64,000 bases of DNA from Rebecca billardiae RCC1528 (lineage: Eukaryota > Haptophyta). The position numbers and the translations under genes were made by a program. Where the stretch lies: NCBI GenBank assembly GCA_965240325.2, contig OZ251225.1, positions 1 through 64,000 of the forward strand, written 5' to 3'. The notes beneath the pieces are model-generated. The model was not told the DNA's origin and searched no databases. It saw only the letters and a program-made list of their open reading frames with translations. Shown piece after piece: positions 23,801-32,071 of this stretch (position 1 is its first letter; each line of letters starts with the position of its first letter).

Positions 23801-26800
23801 CCGCCGAGCCCGCCGCCGAGCCCGCCTCCGAGCCCGCCACCTGCGCCACCGCCACCGAGCCCACCGCCGAGCCCGCCTCCGTCGCCGCCACCAGCGCCAC
23901 CGCCGCCGAGCCCGCCGCCGAGCCCGCCTCCGTCGCCACCGCCTGCACCACCGCCACCGAGCCCGCCGCCCAGCCCGCCTCCGTCGCCGCCACCGGTCCC
24001 GCCGCCACCGAGCCCGCCGCCGAGCCCACCTCCTTCGCCGCCACCTCCACCACCGCCGCCGCGCCCGCCGCCCAGCCCGCCTCCGAGCCCGCCACCTGCG
24101 CCGCCGCCACCGAGACCGCCGCCGAGCCCACCTCCTTCGCCGCCACCTGCACCACCGCCGCCGCGCCCGCCGCCCAGCCCGCCTCCGAGCCCGCCACCTG
24201 CGCTGCCGCCACCGAGCCCGCCGCCCAGCCCGCCTCCGAGCCCGCCACCTGCGCCACCGCCACCGAGCCCACCGCCGAGCCCGCCTCCGTCGCCACCGCC
24301 TGCACCACCGCCGCCCAGCCCGCCGCCCAGCCCGCCTCCGTCGCCGCCACCAGCGCCACCGCCACCGAGCCCACCGCCGAGCCCGCCTCCGTCGCCACCG
24401 CCTGCACCACCGCCGCCGAGCCCGCCGCCCAGCCCGCCTCCATCGCCGCCACCAGCGCCGCCGCCTCCGAACCCGCCGCCAAGCCCGCCTCCGTCGCCGC
24501 CACCGGCGCCGCCGCCGCCGAGCTTGCCTCCAAGCCCGCCTCCGAGCCCGCCACCTGCGTCACCGCCACCGAGCCCACCGCCGAGCCCGCCTCCGTCGCC
24601 ACCGCCTGCACCACCGCCGCCGAGCCCGCCGCCCAGCCCGCCTCCGTCGCCGCCACCAGCGCCACCGCCGCCGAGCCCGCCGCCGAGCCCGCCTCCGAGC
24701 CCGCCACCTGCGCCACCGCCGCCGAGCCCGCCGCCGAGCCCGCCTCCGTCGCCGCCACCAGCGCCGCCGCCACTGAGCCCGCCGCCGAGCCCGCCTCCGT
24801 CGCCGCCACCAGCGCCACCGCCGCCGCGCCTGCCGCCGAGCCCGCCACCGAGCCCGCCACCTGCGCCGCCGCCACCGAGCCCGCCGCCGAGCCCGCCTCC
24901 GTCGCCACCGCCTGCACCGCCGCCACCGAGCCCGCCGCCCAGCCCGCCTCCGTCGCCGCCACCGGTCCCGCCGCCACCGAGCCTGCCGCCGAGCCCACCT
25001 CCTTCGCCGCCACCTGCACCACCGCCGCTGCGCCCGCCGCCCAGCCCGCCTCCGAGCCCGCCACCTGCGCCGCCGCCACCGAGCCTGCCGCCGAGCCCGC
25101 CTCCGTCGCCGCCACCGGCGCCGCCGCCGCCGAGCCCGCCGCCCAGCCCGCCTCCGTCGCCGCCACCAGCGCCGCCGCCTCCGAACCTGCCGCCAAGCCC
25201 GCCTCCGTCGCCGCCACCTGCGCCGCCGCCGCCGAGCCCGCCGCCCAGCCCGCCTCCGTCGCCGCCACCAGCGCCGCCGCCTCCGAACCCGCCGCCAAGC
25301 CCGCCTCCGTCGCCGCCACCTGTGCCACCGCCACGGAACCCGCCTCCGAGCCCGCCTCCGTCGCTGCCACCGGCGCCACCGCCGCCGAGCCCTCCGCCCA
25401 GCCCGCCTCCGTCGCCGCCACCTGCGCCGCCACCACCGAGCCCGCCACCGAGCCCGCCGCCCTCGCCGCCGCCTGCGCCGCCGCCACCGAGCCCGCCTCC
25501 AAGCCCTCCGCCGAGCCTGCTGCTCGCGCCACCGTCACCGAGCCCGCCGTCAAGCCCACCGCCCTCCGGCGAGTCAGCGCCACCGCCGAGCGCGCCGCCA
25601 CCGCTCCAGCCTCCGCTGCCGCCGCCGAGCCCGCCGCCAGGCCCGCCGCCGCCGCCGCCGTCGGCACCGCCGCCGCCGCCGCCGCTCGCCGCGCCGGCCC
25701 TGCTCTCCGCCGCGTTCGACTCGAGCGCCACCAGCCTCGTGCTCCGCTTCGACGCGCCGACCGACCGCGGCGGGCTGAACGCCGGGCTGGCGCGGTGCGC
25801 GCCGCTGCTCGACGACGAGACGCTCGGCCTCGTGGCCGGCGACTCGGCCGCGGCCGACGCGGCCGACGGCGGCGAAGGCGAGCGGCAGTGCTACTGGCGG
25901 GACGACCGCTCGCTCGTCGTGAACCTGCGCGCGGCCTCGCGCGTCCGGCCGGGCGACCGCGTGGGCGTGCGCGCTGGGGTCATCGCCCACGTCGCGTGCG
26001 CGGCGCGCGCGCGCGCGGCGCCGTGCGCGGCGCACGCGTACGCGGCTGCGGCGAGCGTGGTGATCTCGGCGGACGCCCCGTGTGGCGTGAGCTCGGCGTG
26101 CGCCGCGCCCATCGCAAGCGTGTCCGGCGCGCGCGTGCTACCGACGTGCGCCGGCGCCTCCCTCCGCCTCGTCGGCGGCGTGGGCGGCGGAGGCGGTGTC
26201 TTGCCTCTCTCCTTTGAGTGGCGCGTGGCGCCGCTCGCGGCAGACCCGCCGACCGCCGCGACGGTGGCGGCGTTGTCGGCGTTGCTCGAGGCGCTGCCGC
26301 CGACGCAGGCGGTGCTCGAGCTCGGCCCGTCCGCGCTCGGCGCCGAGGGCGACTTCGTCTTCTCCCTCGTCCTTACCTCCGCGCTCGGCATCGCGTCGGC
26401 GCCCGCGACACACGCCGTGGCGCGCGCGCCGCCGGACGGCCCGAGCGTCGAGGTGGATGGGCGGTCGTCGGGCGTGCTCGCGCGCGCGGGCAGCGCCGTG
26501 CGGCTCTCGGCGAACGTTGAGCTGTCCCCGTGCTGGCCATCCACGCTCTCCGCGCAGGTGCGCTTCGGCTGGGCGGTGCTCAACGTGACGCGCGATGACA
26601 GCGACGGCGCCGGCGGCTCGGCCGCGCCGAGTGCCGCGGCGCCGCACGTGCCCGACCTGAGCGATGCCGCCGGCGCGACGCTGCGGCTGCCGCCGTGGTC
26701 GCTCAGCGCGGGGCACGCGTACACGCTGCGCGTGCTCGCGACGATGGCCGCGGCGCCCGAGCTCAGCGCGAGCGCCGACGTCTCGCTGCGCGTGCCGTAC

Positions 26801-29800
26801 ATGCCGCTGCGCGCCGCGCTCACGCCGAGCGCCGCGCGCGTGGGCGGCCCCGACGCGGTGCGGCTGGACGCCTCCGCCTCCGCCAACCCGAACGAGGCGG
26901 CGGGCGGCGGGCTCGCGTTCGCGTGGGCTGTGGCGCGCGCGGCAGACGGCGCGCCCGTCGAGCTCGACCTGCCCAACGCCACCTCGCCCACGCTGCTGCT
27001 GCCGCCGGGCGCGCTGCCGCCGGGCGCGGCGTATCTCGTGCGCGTGCTCGTGTCCGCGCCCGGCGCGCCCGCGCTCGCGCCCGCGGCGGCGGAGGCGATT
27101 GTCGAGGTGGCGGCGGCCCCGGCGCCGCTGCCAGCGCTGCGCCTCGTGCCGCTCGCCGCGCGCAAGGCTGCGCCCACGTGGCAGCGCAGCAGCGGCCGCC
27201 TCGTCCTCCGCGCCACCATCGACGCCGGCGCGGACGCCGAGCTCGCCGACGGCGCAGAGGCGGAGGCGGCGCACGACTTTGCGTGGCGCGCGTGGCTCGT
27301 GGGCGCGGGCGGCGCGCGTGCGCCCGCGCCGATCGACCTGGCCGACAGCGTCGGCGTCACGACGACGGGCGCCGTGCAGCCCGCGCTCGCCTTCCGCAGC
27401 GGCGCGCTCAGCGCGGGCGCGACCTACGCGTTTGAGGTGCGCGCGACGCGGCGCGCGGACGGCGCGGCCGGCGGCGCGGCGTTCGCGGAGCTGGTCGTGG
27501 TGGTCAACCGGCCGCCGCACGGCGGGGCGCTGGCGGTCTCGCCGGCGCACGGCGTCGCCGCGCTCACGCTGTTTGCGCTGCGCGCGATCAGCTGGACGGA
27601 CGACGACGCGGACGACCTGCCGCTGAGCTACGCCTTCTCGCACGCGGCTGCGGACGAGGGCGCGGCCGCGGCGCTCGGCGCGGCGCAGCGCTCGGAGCAC
27701 GCGCTCGCGCTGCTGCCCGCGGGCAACCGCACGCTGTACGTGCGCGTGGCGGACGCGCTGGGCGCGAGCGCGCGCGCGGCGACGTCCGTGCGCGTGTACT
27801 CGCTCCGCGCCGACGCCGCCGCCGCAGCTGACGCCGCCGTGCCCGGCTCGGGCGGCGCGGTGGCGGACGCGGCCGTGAGCGCGGCGGTGGCGCGCGCACA
27901 GCTCGCGCTCGCCGCGGGCGACACGACTCGCTCGCTGCAGCTCGCCGGCGCGATCGCTGCCGAGCTGGGCGGCCCCGTGCCTGCCAACGCGTCGCTGGAT
28001 GCCGAGGTCGCAACCTCGATCTCGCTGCTCGAGCTCACGGCGGGCGCGGCGGGCGCGGGCGCCCTCGACGAGGAGGCATCGCGCGCGCACACGGCCGCGG
28101 CGCTGCGCGCGGTGCTGAGCGCGGCGCCGACTGAGGCGCTCGCGGCGGGCGAGGTGCAGCTGAGCGCGCTGGCGCAGGCCGCGGCCATCGGCGCGGCGGC
28201 GGCGGAGACGGGCGTGGGCGCGGCCGAGGGCGCCGCGCTCTTCGACGCGATGGACGCGGCGCTCAGCGCGCCCGCAGACGCGCTCACACGCGCGCAGGCG
28301 GCCGCGGTGGGCGCGGCCGCGGCCACCGCCGCGCACAGCCTTGCTCGCTCGCTGCTGGTCGGGGCACTGCCCGGCGAGCAGGCGGTCACGGCGGTGGGCG
28401 CGGCGCTCAACGTGTCCGCCGCGCGGCTCGCGCCGTCCGCGCTGCTCAACGCCAGCCTCGCCGCCGCGGGCGGCGCGGGCGCGCTGCGCGTGCCGCCGAG
28501 CGCGCTCGCCGGCGTCGACGCGTCGGCGCTGGGCGGCTCGGGCGTGGACGTGCTGCTGTGGAGCGTGGGCAGAGCGGGCCTGCGCGCGCCAGCGGCGGAC
28601 GCGGCGCTGAACGGCTCGGCGGCCACGCCCACCGCGACGAGCGTCTTCTCGGTCACGCTCGCCTCCGCGGCCAGCGGCTCGGCGCTGGCCATCTCGGGGC
28701 TGGCCGAGCCGCTGCTGCTCGGCATCCCGCCGCTGCCGCCGGCCGCGGCGGGCGCTCCGAACGGCTCGGTGGCGGCGGCGGGCGCGGTGACGGAGTGCCG
28801 CTGGTGGGACGTGGCACGTGGCGCGTGGGTGGCGGACGGGTGCACGACGCTGCCGGCCGACGGCTCCCCGCTCCTCTGGTGCGCGTGCGACCACCTCACC
28901 GAGTTTGCCGGCGTGGCGCTCGACGTGCCCGACTCGGCGGCGGACGCGCTCGACGACGCCAAGGCGTTCAGGCTCGAGCCGCTCGGCGCGGACGACGTGG
29001 CGGGCGCGCTGCTCGCGCCCGCGGCCGAGCGCGACCCGACGCTGCACGCGCTGGTCGGCAGCCTCGCCGCGGCGTGCCTCGCGTCCGTGTGCGCGCTCGG
29101 CTGCCGCGACCGGCAGGCCGCGCGGCGCAAGGCCGCGCAGGTGGTCGTGGACGAGGGCGCGGAGGAGGAGCAGCCCGCGGGGCAGCGCGTCTTCCGGCGC
29201 GCGCTCAGCATGCACGGCGCGCGCGCACCCGGCGCGGCCGCCTCGGCCGGCGGCGATGCGGCGATCTCGCCCGCGCTCCTCGCCGCGCTCGCCGAGCAGC
29301 ACGCCGCGTGCGAGATCCAGCGGTACGTCCGCGGGCTGCTCGCGCGCAGGGCGGCGGTCGACGAGGCGGAGTCGCACGCGGCGAGCTCGCTGCCCGGCGG
29401 CGGCGGCGGCGGCGGTGGCAAGCGCTCGCGGCTCGCGGCGCTGTGGGCACCCGCGCGGCGGCTGAGCGGCGCGGACGCGCTCGGGCTCGCGCGCGCGCTC
29501 GCAGCGCGTGCGGGGTCGGAGCACACGCTGCTCGGCGCGCTGCTCGGCCGGCGCGAGCCCTTGCTCCTGCCCTCCGAGCTCGCCATCCTCTTCTGGGCGG
29601 CGGCTGCGCTCGGCCTCGTGCTCTCGTGCGCGCTCTACGACGACGCGCCCGAGGGCGCGCCCGTTGTGCTGATCCACGAGCTGCTCGCCGCGGCGACGAC
29701 CGCGCTGCTCAGCGCGCCGCTGCTCTTCGTCGTCAAGGCGCTGTTCGTGCGCAGGCCGCGGCAGGGCGCCGCGCAGAGGGTGCTCAGCCGCGCCGAGCGC

Positions 29801-32071
29801 GCGCGGCTCGTGTATGCCGAGGCGGTGCGCGTGCGCGCGGCCGCGCTCGGCGCACCCGAGCCGGCGCCCGGGCAAGGGGCGCGGGCGCGCGGGCGCGCCG
29901 GCGGCGCCGCGCCGCGTCGCGAGCTCAGCTGGTGGGACCGGCGGGGCCGCGCGGCCGCGCCCGCGGGCGGTGCGCACGAGCGCGTCCGCCCGTCACGCCG
30001 CCAGCAGCCCTCGCCCGTCGCCATCGCCGTGTCTGCCGACTCGCCGCCCGACCCGCCCGCGCGGTGCGCTCGGCGCGCGCCCGCGCCCGCGGCCGCGCCG
30101 GCGGGCGCGCGCGACGCGGGCGGCAGCGGCTCCAGCTCCGATGGCTCCGATCGGAGCTGCTCCGCAGCGGTGGCGCTCGCGCGCGCCGGCGCGGCGCCCG
30201 AAGGCGTGCGCTCGCGCGTCTCCGCCGACGAGCTGCCAGACCCCGCCGCGGACGCGGACGCGGCCGCGGCGCCGGCGAGTGCGCTCGGCTCGGTGCCGAG
30301 CGCGCTCACGGAGCGTGCGCTGCGCGAGCACGCGGCGCGCATGCTCGAGCACACGACGCGCGCCGCGCGCCGCGGCTCTGCGCTCGCGCCGCGGGCACCG
30401 GCGGCGGGCGCGCCCCTGCCGCATGCCGAGCGCGCGCCCGCCTCTCTCGAGCACTGCCCTCACTCGGCGCCGCTGCCGAGGCTGGGCGCGGCGGGGCGGC
30501 CGCTGCTGCTCCCGCCCATGCCGCCGCACTCGCCTGGGCCGCCCGGGCCGCATTCGCCGCTCGCGATCACCAGCGCGACGCCCACGCCGCGCGCGCCCGC
30601 GTTCGCAGCGCGCGAGTGCCGCGGCGCTCAGCACGCGCGCGCGCACGCGGGTGCCGCCGCCGGCTCGCCGTGCGCCTCGCGTCCGTCCGGCAGCAGCGCG
30701 CGCCCCAGCAGCCTGTGCGCGCGCTGCCCGAGCAGGAGCGGCTCGAGCGTCACGCTCGCGTGGGCGTCGCCGAGCCAATCGAGCCGCGCCTCGCCCGCGC
30801 AGCTCGCGCAGCTCGCGCCGCCGCAGCAGCTGCAGCAGTGGCGGGGTGGCACGCCCGACGCCTCCTCGGCGCACGGCTCGCCGACCGCGCTGTCGCCGCG
30901 CACGCCGCCCACCTCGCCGCCCACCTCGCCGCCCACCTCGCCGCCCACCTCGCCGCCCCCGCCGCCCGCGCCGCCCGCGCCGCCGCAAGCGGCTCCGGGG
31001 GCGGCGCGGCCAGCGGCGGCGGGCGGCGAGTTGCGGCGCTCGTCGTGCGCAAGCGACGGCGGGCGTCAGCAGCTGGTCCTGCCCTCGCCCCCTGGCCGCT
31101 CGCAGCTCGAGGCGCAGCGCCGCGGCTCGAGCGGCTCGGTCGGCTCTGCCGAGTCGGCGGCGCGCGTGCGCCCCATCTGCGCACGGCTCGCGCAGCAGTA
31201 CCTGCCCTCGGCGAGCTCGCGCTTCGAGGCGCCGACCGAGGCGGAGCGGCTGCGCGCGGCCGGCCTCTCGCCCGCGCCGCCCGCGCTGCGCGCCGCGCGT
31301 CTCTCCTCGCTGAGCGCGGAGCTGGGCACGCAGCTCACGCGCGGCACGGACGAGGTCGCCATCTCGGTGGCGGAGGCGTCCGAGCTGACGCACTCGAGCC
31401 TGGCGAGCCTCTCCGTCCTCGCCGCGCCGCACACGTACGGCCTCGACTCCGCGTCCGCCTCGCTGCTGCGCTACCGCTTCGTGCTCGCAGACCCGACGCT
31501 CACCGGCTGTGTGCACCCGGCCGCCGCGCGCCGCTTCCTCGAGGAGCTCGGCTTTGGCAAGCGGCTCGCGGCGCGCGCGGTCGCAAGGCTTGCGGCCGAC
31601 GAGACGGAGGCGGGCGCGGGCGGCGCCGTCTCGTTCCGCGCGTTGTGCGGCTGGTACGCGGCGCGCGTGGACGCGGAGGCGCGCGCGAGCGCGCGGCGCG
31701 CGGCACGCGCGCAGGCGTGGGCGCCGCGCCTCGCGCGGCTCGCGTGCCACGCGTCGTGTGGCGCGCGCGTGCGCACGGCTCTCGGCTGGCTCATCTCGGT
31801 GGTGACGGTGTGCGCGTGCTGCCTCTCCGCACTCGCGTACGGCTACCGCTTCGGCCGCGCCAAGACGCGGCGCATGATGCTCAGCTGGGGCCTCGCCGAG
31901 GCGCAGCGGCTCGCGCTCGTCGAGCCGCTGCTCACGCTCACGCGCCTCGGCGCTGAGTCCGCTGCGCGGCGCACGATGCACTTCAGCGCGTCCGTGGGCG
32001 ACTCGATCAACCACATGCTAGCGTCGGGCACCGGCCGGGCCCTGCAGTGGGTGGCGAATCGCCTGGCCTAG
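17810..32071 (+). CDS. Giant surface protein: FG-GAP propeller, extensin-like Ser-Pro rod, REJ/GPS, C-terminal TMs
   Basis: This is a single uninterrupted frame of ~4753 residues. MRELAPHGPRRMRALPLRAL with the following LLLLALG looks like a signal peptide; an in-frame Met at 17699 lies in AT-rich leader and is less likely. Residues ~45-425 form FG-GAP repeats with calcium-loop motifs (DVDGDGVPD, DVDGDGRSD, DLDGDGTPD), as in integrin alpha propellers. ~430-2627 is (SPPP)n/APPPP in 17-residue units, broken once by a Cys pair (CGGSGKGKGSGAC, ~1597). ~2767-3343 resembles the REJ module. ~3660-3705 is a GPS motif (CRWWDVARGAWVADGC then CACDHLTEFAGV). A first TM follows (~3744-3766), then an IQ-like motif (IQRYVRGLLARR, ~3832), two helices (~3924-3980), a disordered region, two degenerate EF-hand-like loops (~4547-4620) and a last TM (~4659-4680). 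REJ plus GPS is the polycystin-1/suREJ signature. Adhesion or mechanosensing is inferred; no PLAT or channel domain is visible. Confidence 0.85.
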   Translation: MRELAPHGPRRMRALPLRALLLLALGRTSSTFVRVTREHKISALHGGLSPAAIGAGDALGDSGLAMVGDVDGDGVPDAVAGLPGASAADGAALVLFLRANGTVHAEHRLESAQGGLHTFAAGGEFGAGVAGIGDRNSDSVPDVVIGAPSAGSGGAVYVCYLTASGAVGSSFEISQGSGGFTGSIASGDDFGRGLADIGDVDGDGRSDLLVGAPTDRGGAAWVLFTNDDVTVRSHTRIAKGSGGLSFNLGPNDKFGWSAAPLGDLDGDGTPDALVSAPGDNPGAVFVLFLNPDGTVKAEQQIAEGVGGLGADLGSWDYFGRGLATLGDLGLDGALDVAVSAPKDDDLAAETGSFYVLALSTSGTVLDERKFSNSAGGLSLQLGAEVLMGSALAARAPSADGTVLLLAGAPGDADGGVDAGALYAYELGPLFPEPPPSPPPAPPPSSPPPSPPPSPPPNPPLVTQPPSPPPSPPPSPPSRPPPSPPPSPPPPSPPPPSPPPSPPPAPPPSPPPAPPPPSPPPSPPPPQSPPPSPPPSPPPAPPPPSAPPSPPPSPPPASPPPSPPPSPPPSPPPAPPTPSPPPSPPPSPPPVPPPPSPPPSPPPSPPPPPPPPRPPPSPPPSPPPAPPPPSLPPSPPPSPPDAPPPPSPPPSPPPSPPPAPPPPSPPPSPPPSPPPAPPPPSPPPSPPPSPPPAPPPPSPPPSPPPSPPPAPPPPRPPPSPPPSPPPAPPPPSPPPSPPPSPPPAPPPPSPPPSPPPSPPPAPPPPRPPPSPPPSPQPAPPPPRPPPSPPPSPPPALPPPSPPPSPPPSPPPAPPPPRPPPSPPPSPPPAPPPPSPPPRPPPSPPPAPPPPSPPPSPPPSPPPVPPPPSPPPSPPPSPPPPPPPPRPPPSTPPSPPPAPPPPSLPPSPPPSPPPAPPPPRPPPSPPPSPPPAPPPPSPPPRPPPSPPPAPPPPSPPPSPPPSPPPVPPPPSPPPSPPPSPPPPPPPPRPPPSPPPSPPPAPPPPSLPPSPPPSPPPAPPPPSPPPSPPPSPPPAPPPPSPPPSPPPSPPPPPPPPRPPPSTPPSPPPAPPPPSLPPSPPPSPPPAPPPPSPPPSPPPSPPPAPPPPSPPPRPPPSPPPAPPPPSPPPSPPPSPPPVPPPPSPPPSPPPSPPPPPPPPRPPPSPPPSPPPAPPPPSLPPSPPPSPPPAPPPPSPPPSPPPSPPPAPPPPSPPPSPPPSPPPAPPPPSPPPSPPPSPPPAPPPPSPPRSPPPSPPPAPPPPSPPPSPPPSPPPAPPPPSPPPSPPPSPPPASPPPSPPPRLPPSPPPSPPPAPPPPSPPPSPPPSPPPVPPPPSPPPSPPPSPPPAPPPPSPPPSPPPSPPPAPPPPSPPPSPPPSPPPAPPPPRPPPSPPPSPPPAPPPPSPPPPAPPPPSPPPSPPPSPPPVPPPPSPPPSPPPSPPPPPPPPRPPPSTPPSPPPAPPPPSLPPSPPPSPPPAPPPPRPPPSPPPSPPPAPPPPSPPPRPPPSPPPAPPPPSPPPSPPPSPPPVPPPPSPPPSPPPSPPPALPPPSPPPSPPPSPPPAPPPPRLPPSPPPSPPPSPPPPSPPPSRSPSPPPPPSAPPPTGELCGGSGKGKGSGACSPPPPSPSPPPPAPPSPPPSPPPSPPPSPLPSPPPPGPPPLPQPSSPPSPSPSQPPSSPPNPPPSPPPAPPQPSPPPSPPPSPPPAPPSPPPSPPPSPPPAPPPPSPPPSPSPSPPPSLPPPSPPPSPPPNPPPPPPSPPPPSPPPPPPPSPPPPNPPPPPPPSPPPPSPPPPPPPSPPPSSLPSPRPLPPPPPSPPPPVPPPSPPPSVPPSPPPSPPPVPPPSPPPSPPPGPPPPAPPPSPPPSVPQSPPPSLPPVPPPSPPPSPPPSPPPPAPAPSPPPSVPPSPPPSPPPMPPPSPPPSPPGPPPPSPPPAPPPPNPPPSPPPSPPPAPPPPSLPPSPPPSPPPASPPPSPPPSPPPSPPPAPPPPSPPPSPPPSPPPAPPPPSPPPSPPPSPPPAPPPPSPPPSPPPSPPPAPPPPSPPPSPPPSPPPAPPPPSPPPSPPPSPPPVPPPPSPPPSPPPSPPPPPPPPRPPPSPPPSPPPAPPPPRPPPSPPPSPPPAPPPPRPPPSPPPSPPPALPPPSPPPSPPPSPPPAPPPPSPPPSPPPSPPPAPPPPSPPPSPPPSPPPAPPPPSPPPSPPPSPPPAPPPPSPPPSPPPSPPPAPPPPNPPPSPPPSPPPAPPPPSLPPSPPPSPPPASPPPSPPPSPPPSPPPAPPPPSPPPSPPPSPPPAPPPPSPPPSPPPSPPPAPPPPSPPPSPPPSPPPAPPPLSPPPSPPPSPPPAPPPPRLPPSPPPSPPPAPPPPSPPPSPPPSPPPAPPPPSPPPSPPPSPPPVPPPPSLPPSPPPSPPPAPPPLRPPPSPPPSPPPAPPPPSLPPSPPPSPPPAPPPPSPPPSPPPSPPPAPPPPNLPPSPPPSPPPAPPPPSPPPSPPPSPPPAPPPPNPPPSPPPSPPPVPPPRNPPPSPPPSLPPAPPPPSPPPSPPPSPPPAPPPPSPPPSPPPSPPPAPPPPSPPPSPPPSLLLAPPSPSPPSSPPPSGESAPPPSAPPPLQPPLPPPSPPPGPPPPPPSAPPPPPPLAAPALLSAAFDSSATSLVLRFDAPTDRGGLNAGLARCAPLLDDETLGLVAGDSAAADAADGGEGERQCYWRDDRSLVVNLRAASRVRPGDRVGVRAGVIAHVACAARARAAPCAAHAYAAAASVVISADAPCGVSSACAAPIASVSGARVLPTCAGASLRLVGGVGGGGGVLPLSFEWRVAPLAADPPTAATVAALSALLEALPPTQAVLELGPSALGAEGDFVFSLVLTSALGIASAPATHAVARAPPDGPSVEVDGRSSGVLARAGSAVRLSANVELSPCWPSTLSAQVRFGWAVLNVTRDDSDGAGGSAAPSAAAPHVPDLSDAAGATLRLPPWSLSAGHAYTLRVLATMAAAPELSASADVSLRVPYMPLRAALTPSAARVGGPDAVRLDASASANPNEAAGGGLAFAWAVARAADGAPVELDLPNATSPTLLLPPGALPPGAAYLVRVLVSAPGAPALAPAAAEAIVEVAAAPAPLPALRLVPLAARKAAPTWQRSSGRLVLRATIDAGADAELADGAEAEAAHDFAWRAWLVGAGGARAPAPIDLADSVGVTTTGAVQPALAFRSGALSAGATYAFEVRATRRADGAAGGAAFAELVVVVNRPPHGGALAVSPAHGVAALTLFALRAISWTDDDADDLPLSYAFSHAAADEGAAAALGAAQRSEHALALLPAGNRTLYVRVADALGASARAATSVRVYSLRADAAAAADAAVPGSGGAVADAAVSAAVARAQLALAAGDTTRSLQLAGAIAAELGGPVPANASLDAEVATSISLLELTAGAAGAGALDEEASRAHTAAALRAVLSAAPTEALAAGEVQLSALAQAAAIGAAAAETGVGAAEGAALFDAMDAALSAPADALTRAQAAAVGAAAATAAHSLARSLLVGALPGEQAVTAVGAALNVSAARLAPSALLNASLAAAGGAGALRVPPSALAGVDASALGGSGVDVLLWSVGRAGLRAPAADAALNGSAATPTATSVFSVTLASAASGSALAISGLAEPLLLGIPPLPPAAAGAPNGSVAAAGAVTECRWWDVARGAWVADGCTTLPADGSPLLWCACDHLTEFAGVALDVPDSAADALDDAKAFRLEPLGADDVAGALLAPAAERDPTLHALVGSLAAACLASVCALGCRDRQAARRKAAQVVVDEGAEEEQPAGQRVFRRALSMHGARAPGAAASAGGDAAISPALLAALAEQHAACEIQRYVRGLLARRAAVDEAESHAASSLPGGGGGGGGKRSRLAALWAPARRLSGADALGLARALAARAGSEHTLLGALLGRREPLLLPSELAILFWAAAALGLVLSCALYDDAPEGAPVVLIHELLAAATTALLSAPLLFVVKALFVRRPRQGAAQRVLSRAERARLVYAEAVRVRAAALGAPEPAPGQGARARGRAGGAAPRRELSWWDRRGRAAAPAGGAHERVRPSRRQQPSPVAIAVSADSPPDPPARCARRAPAPAAAPAGARDAGGSGSSSDGSDRSCSAAVALARAGAAPEGVRSRVSADELPDPAADADAAAAPASALGSVPSALTERALREHAARMLEHTTRAARRGSALAPRAPAAGAPLPHAERAPASLEHCPHSAPLPRLGAAGRPLLLPPMPPHSPGPPGPHSPLAITSATPTPRAPAFAARECRGAQHARAHAGAAAGSPCASRPSGSSARPSSLCARCPSRSGSSVTLAWASPSQSSRASPAQLAQLAPPQQLQQWRGGTPDASSAHGSPTALSPRTPPTSPPTSPPTSPPTSPPPPPAPPAPPQAAPGAARPAAAGGELRRSSCASDGGRQQLVLPSPPGRSQLEAQRRGSSGSVGSAESAARVRPICARLAQQYLPSASSRFEAPTEAERLRAAGLSPAPPALRAARLSSLSAELGTQLTRGTDEVAISVAEASELTHSSLASLSVLAAPHTYGLDSASASLLRYRFVLADPTLTGCVHPAAARRFLEELGFGKRLAARAVARLAADETEAGAGGAVSFRALCGWYAARVDAEARASARRAARAQAWAPRLARLACHASCGARVRTALGWLISVVTVCACCLSALAYGYRFGRAKTRRMMLSWGLAEAQRLALVEPLLTLTRLGAESAARRTMHFSASVGDSINHMLASGTGRALQWVANRLA
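19099..25690 (+). repeat. 51-bp minisatellite encoding the Ser-Pro rod
   Basis: About 6.6 kb of CCG/CCT/AGC/TCG-rich repeats has a dominant 51-bp unit (APPPPSPPPSPPPSPPP, 17 residues) and higher-order blocks marked by APPPPRPPP, VPPPPSPPP and PPPPPPPRP variants. The repeat lacks stop codons in at least five frames, which produces very long Ala/Thr/Glu-, Arg/His- and Gly-rich shadow frames. Confidence 0.95.

Noticed and set aside
18751-24776. Long plus-strand Ala/Glu/Thr- and Arg/His-rich frames (1291 and 1682 codons)
   Set aside because: They are shadows of the Ser-Pro minisatellite in the other two plus frames and contain no domain outside the repeat.
18885-25731. Minus-strand Gly-rich and Ala/Gly/Val-rich frames (up to 2217 codons)
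   Set aside because: Antisense reading of the same CCG-rich repeat; ends coincide with the repeat borders and no start context or non-repeat domain is present.
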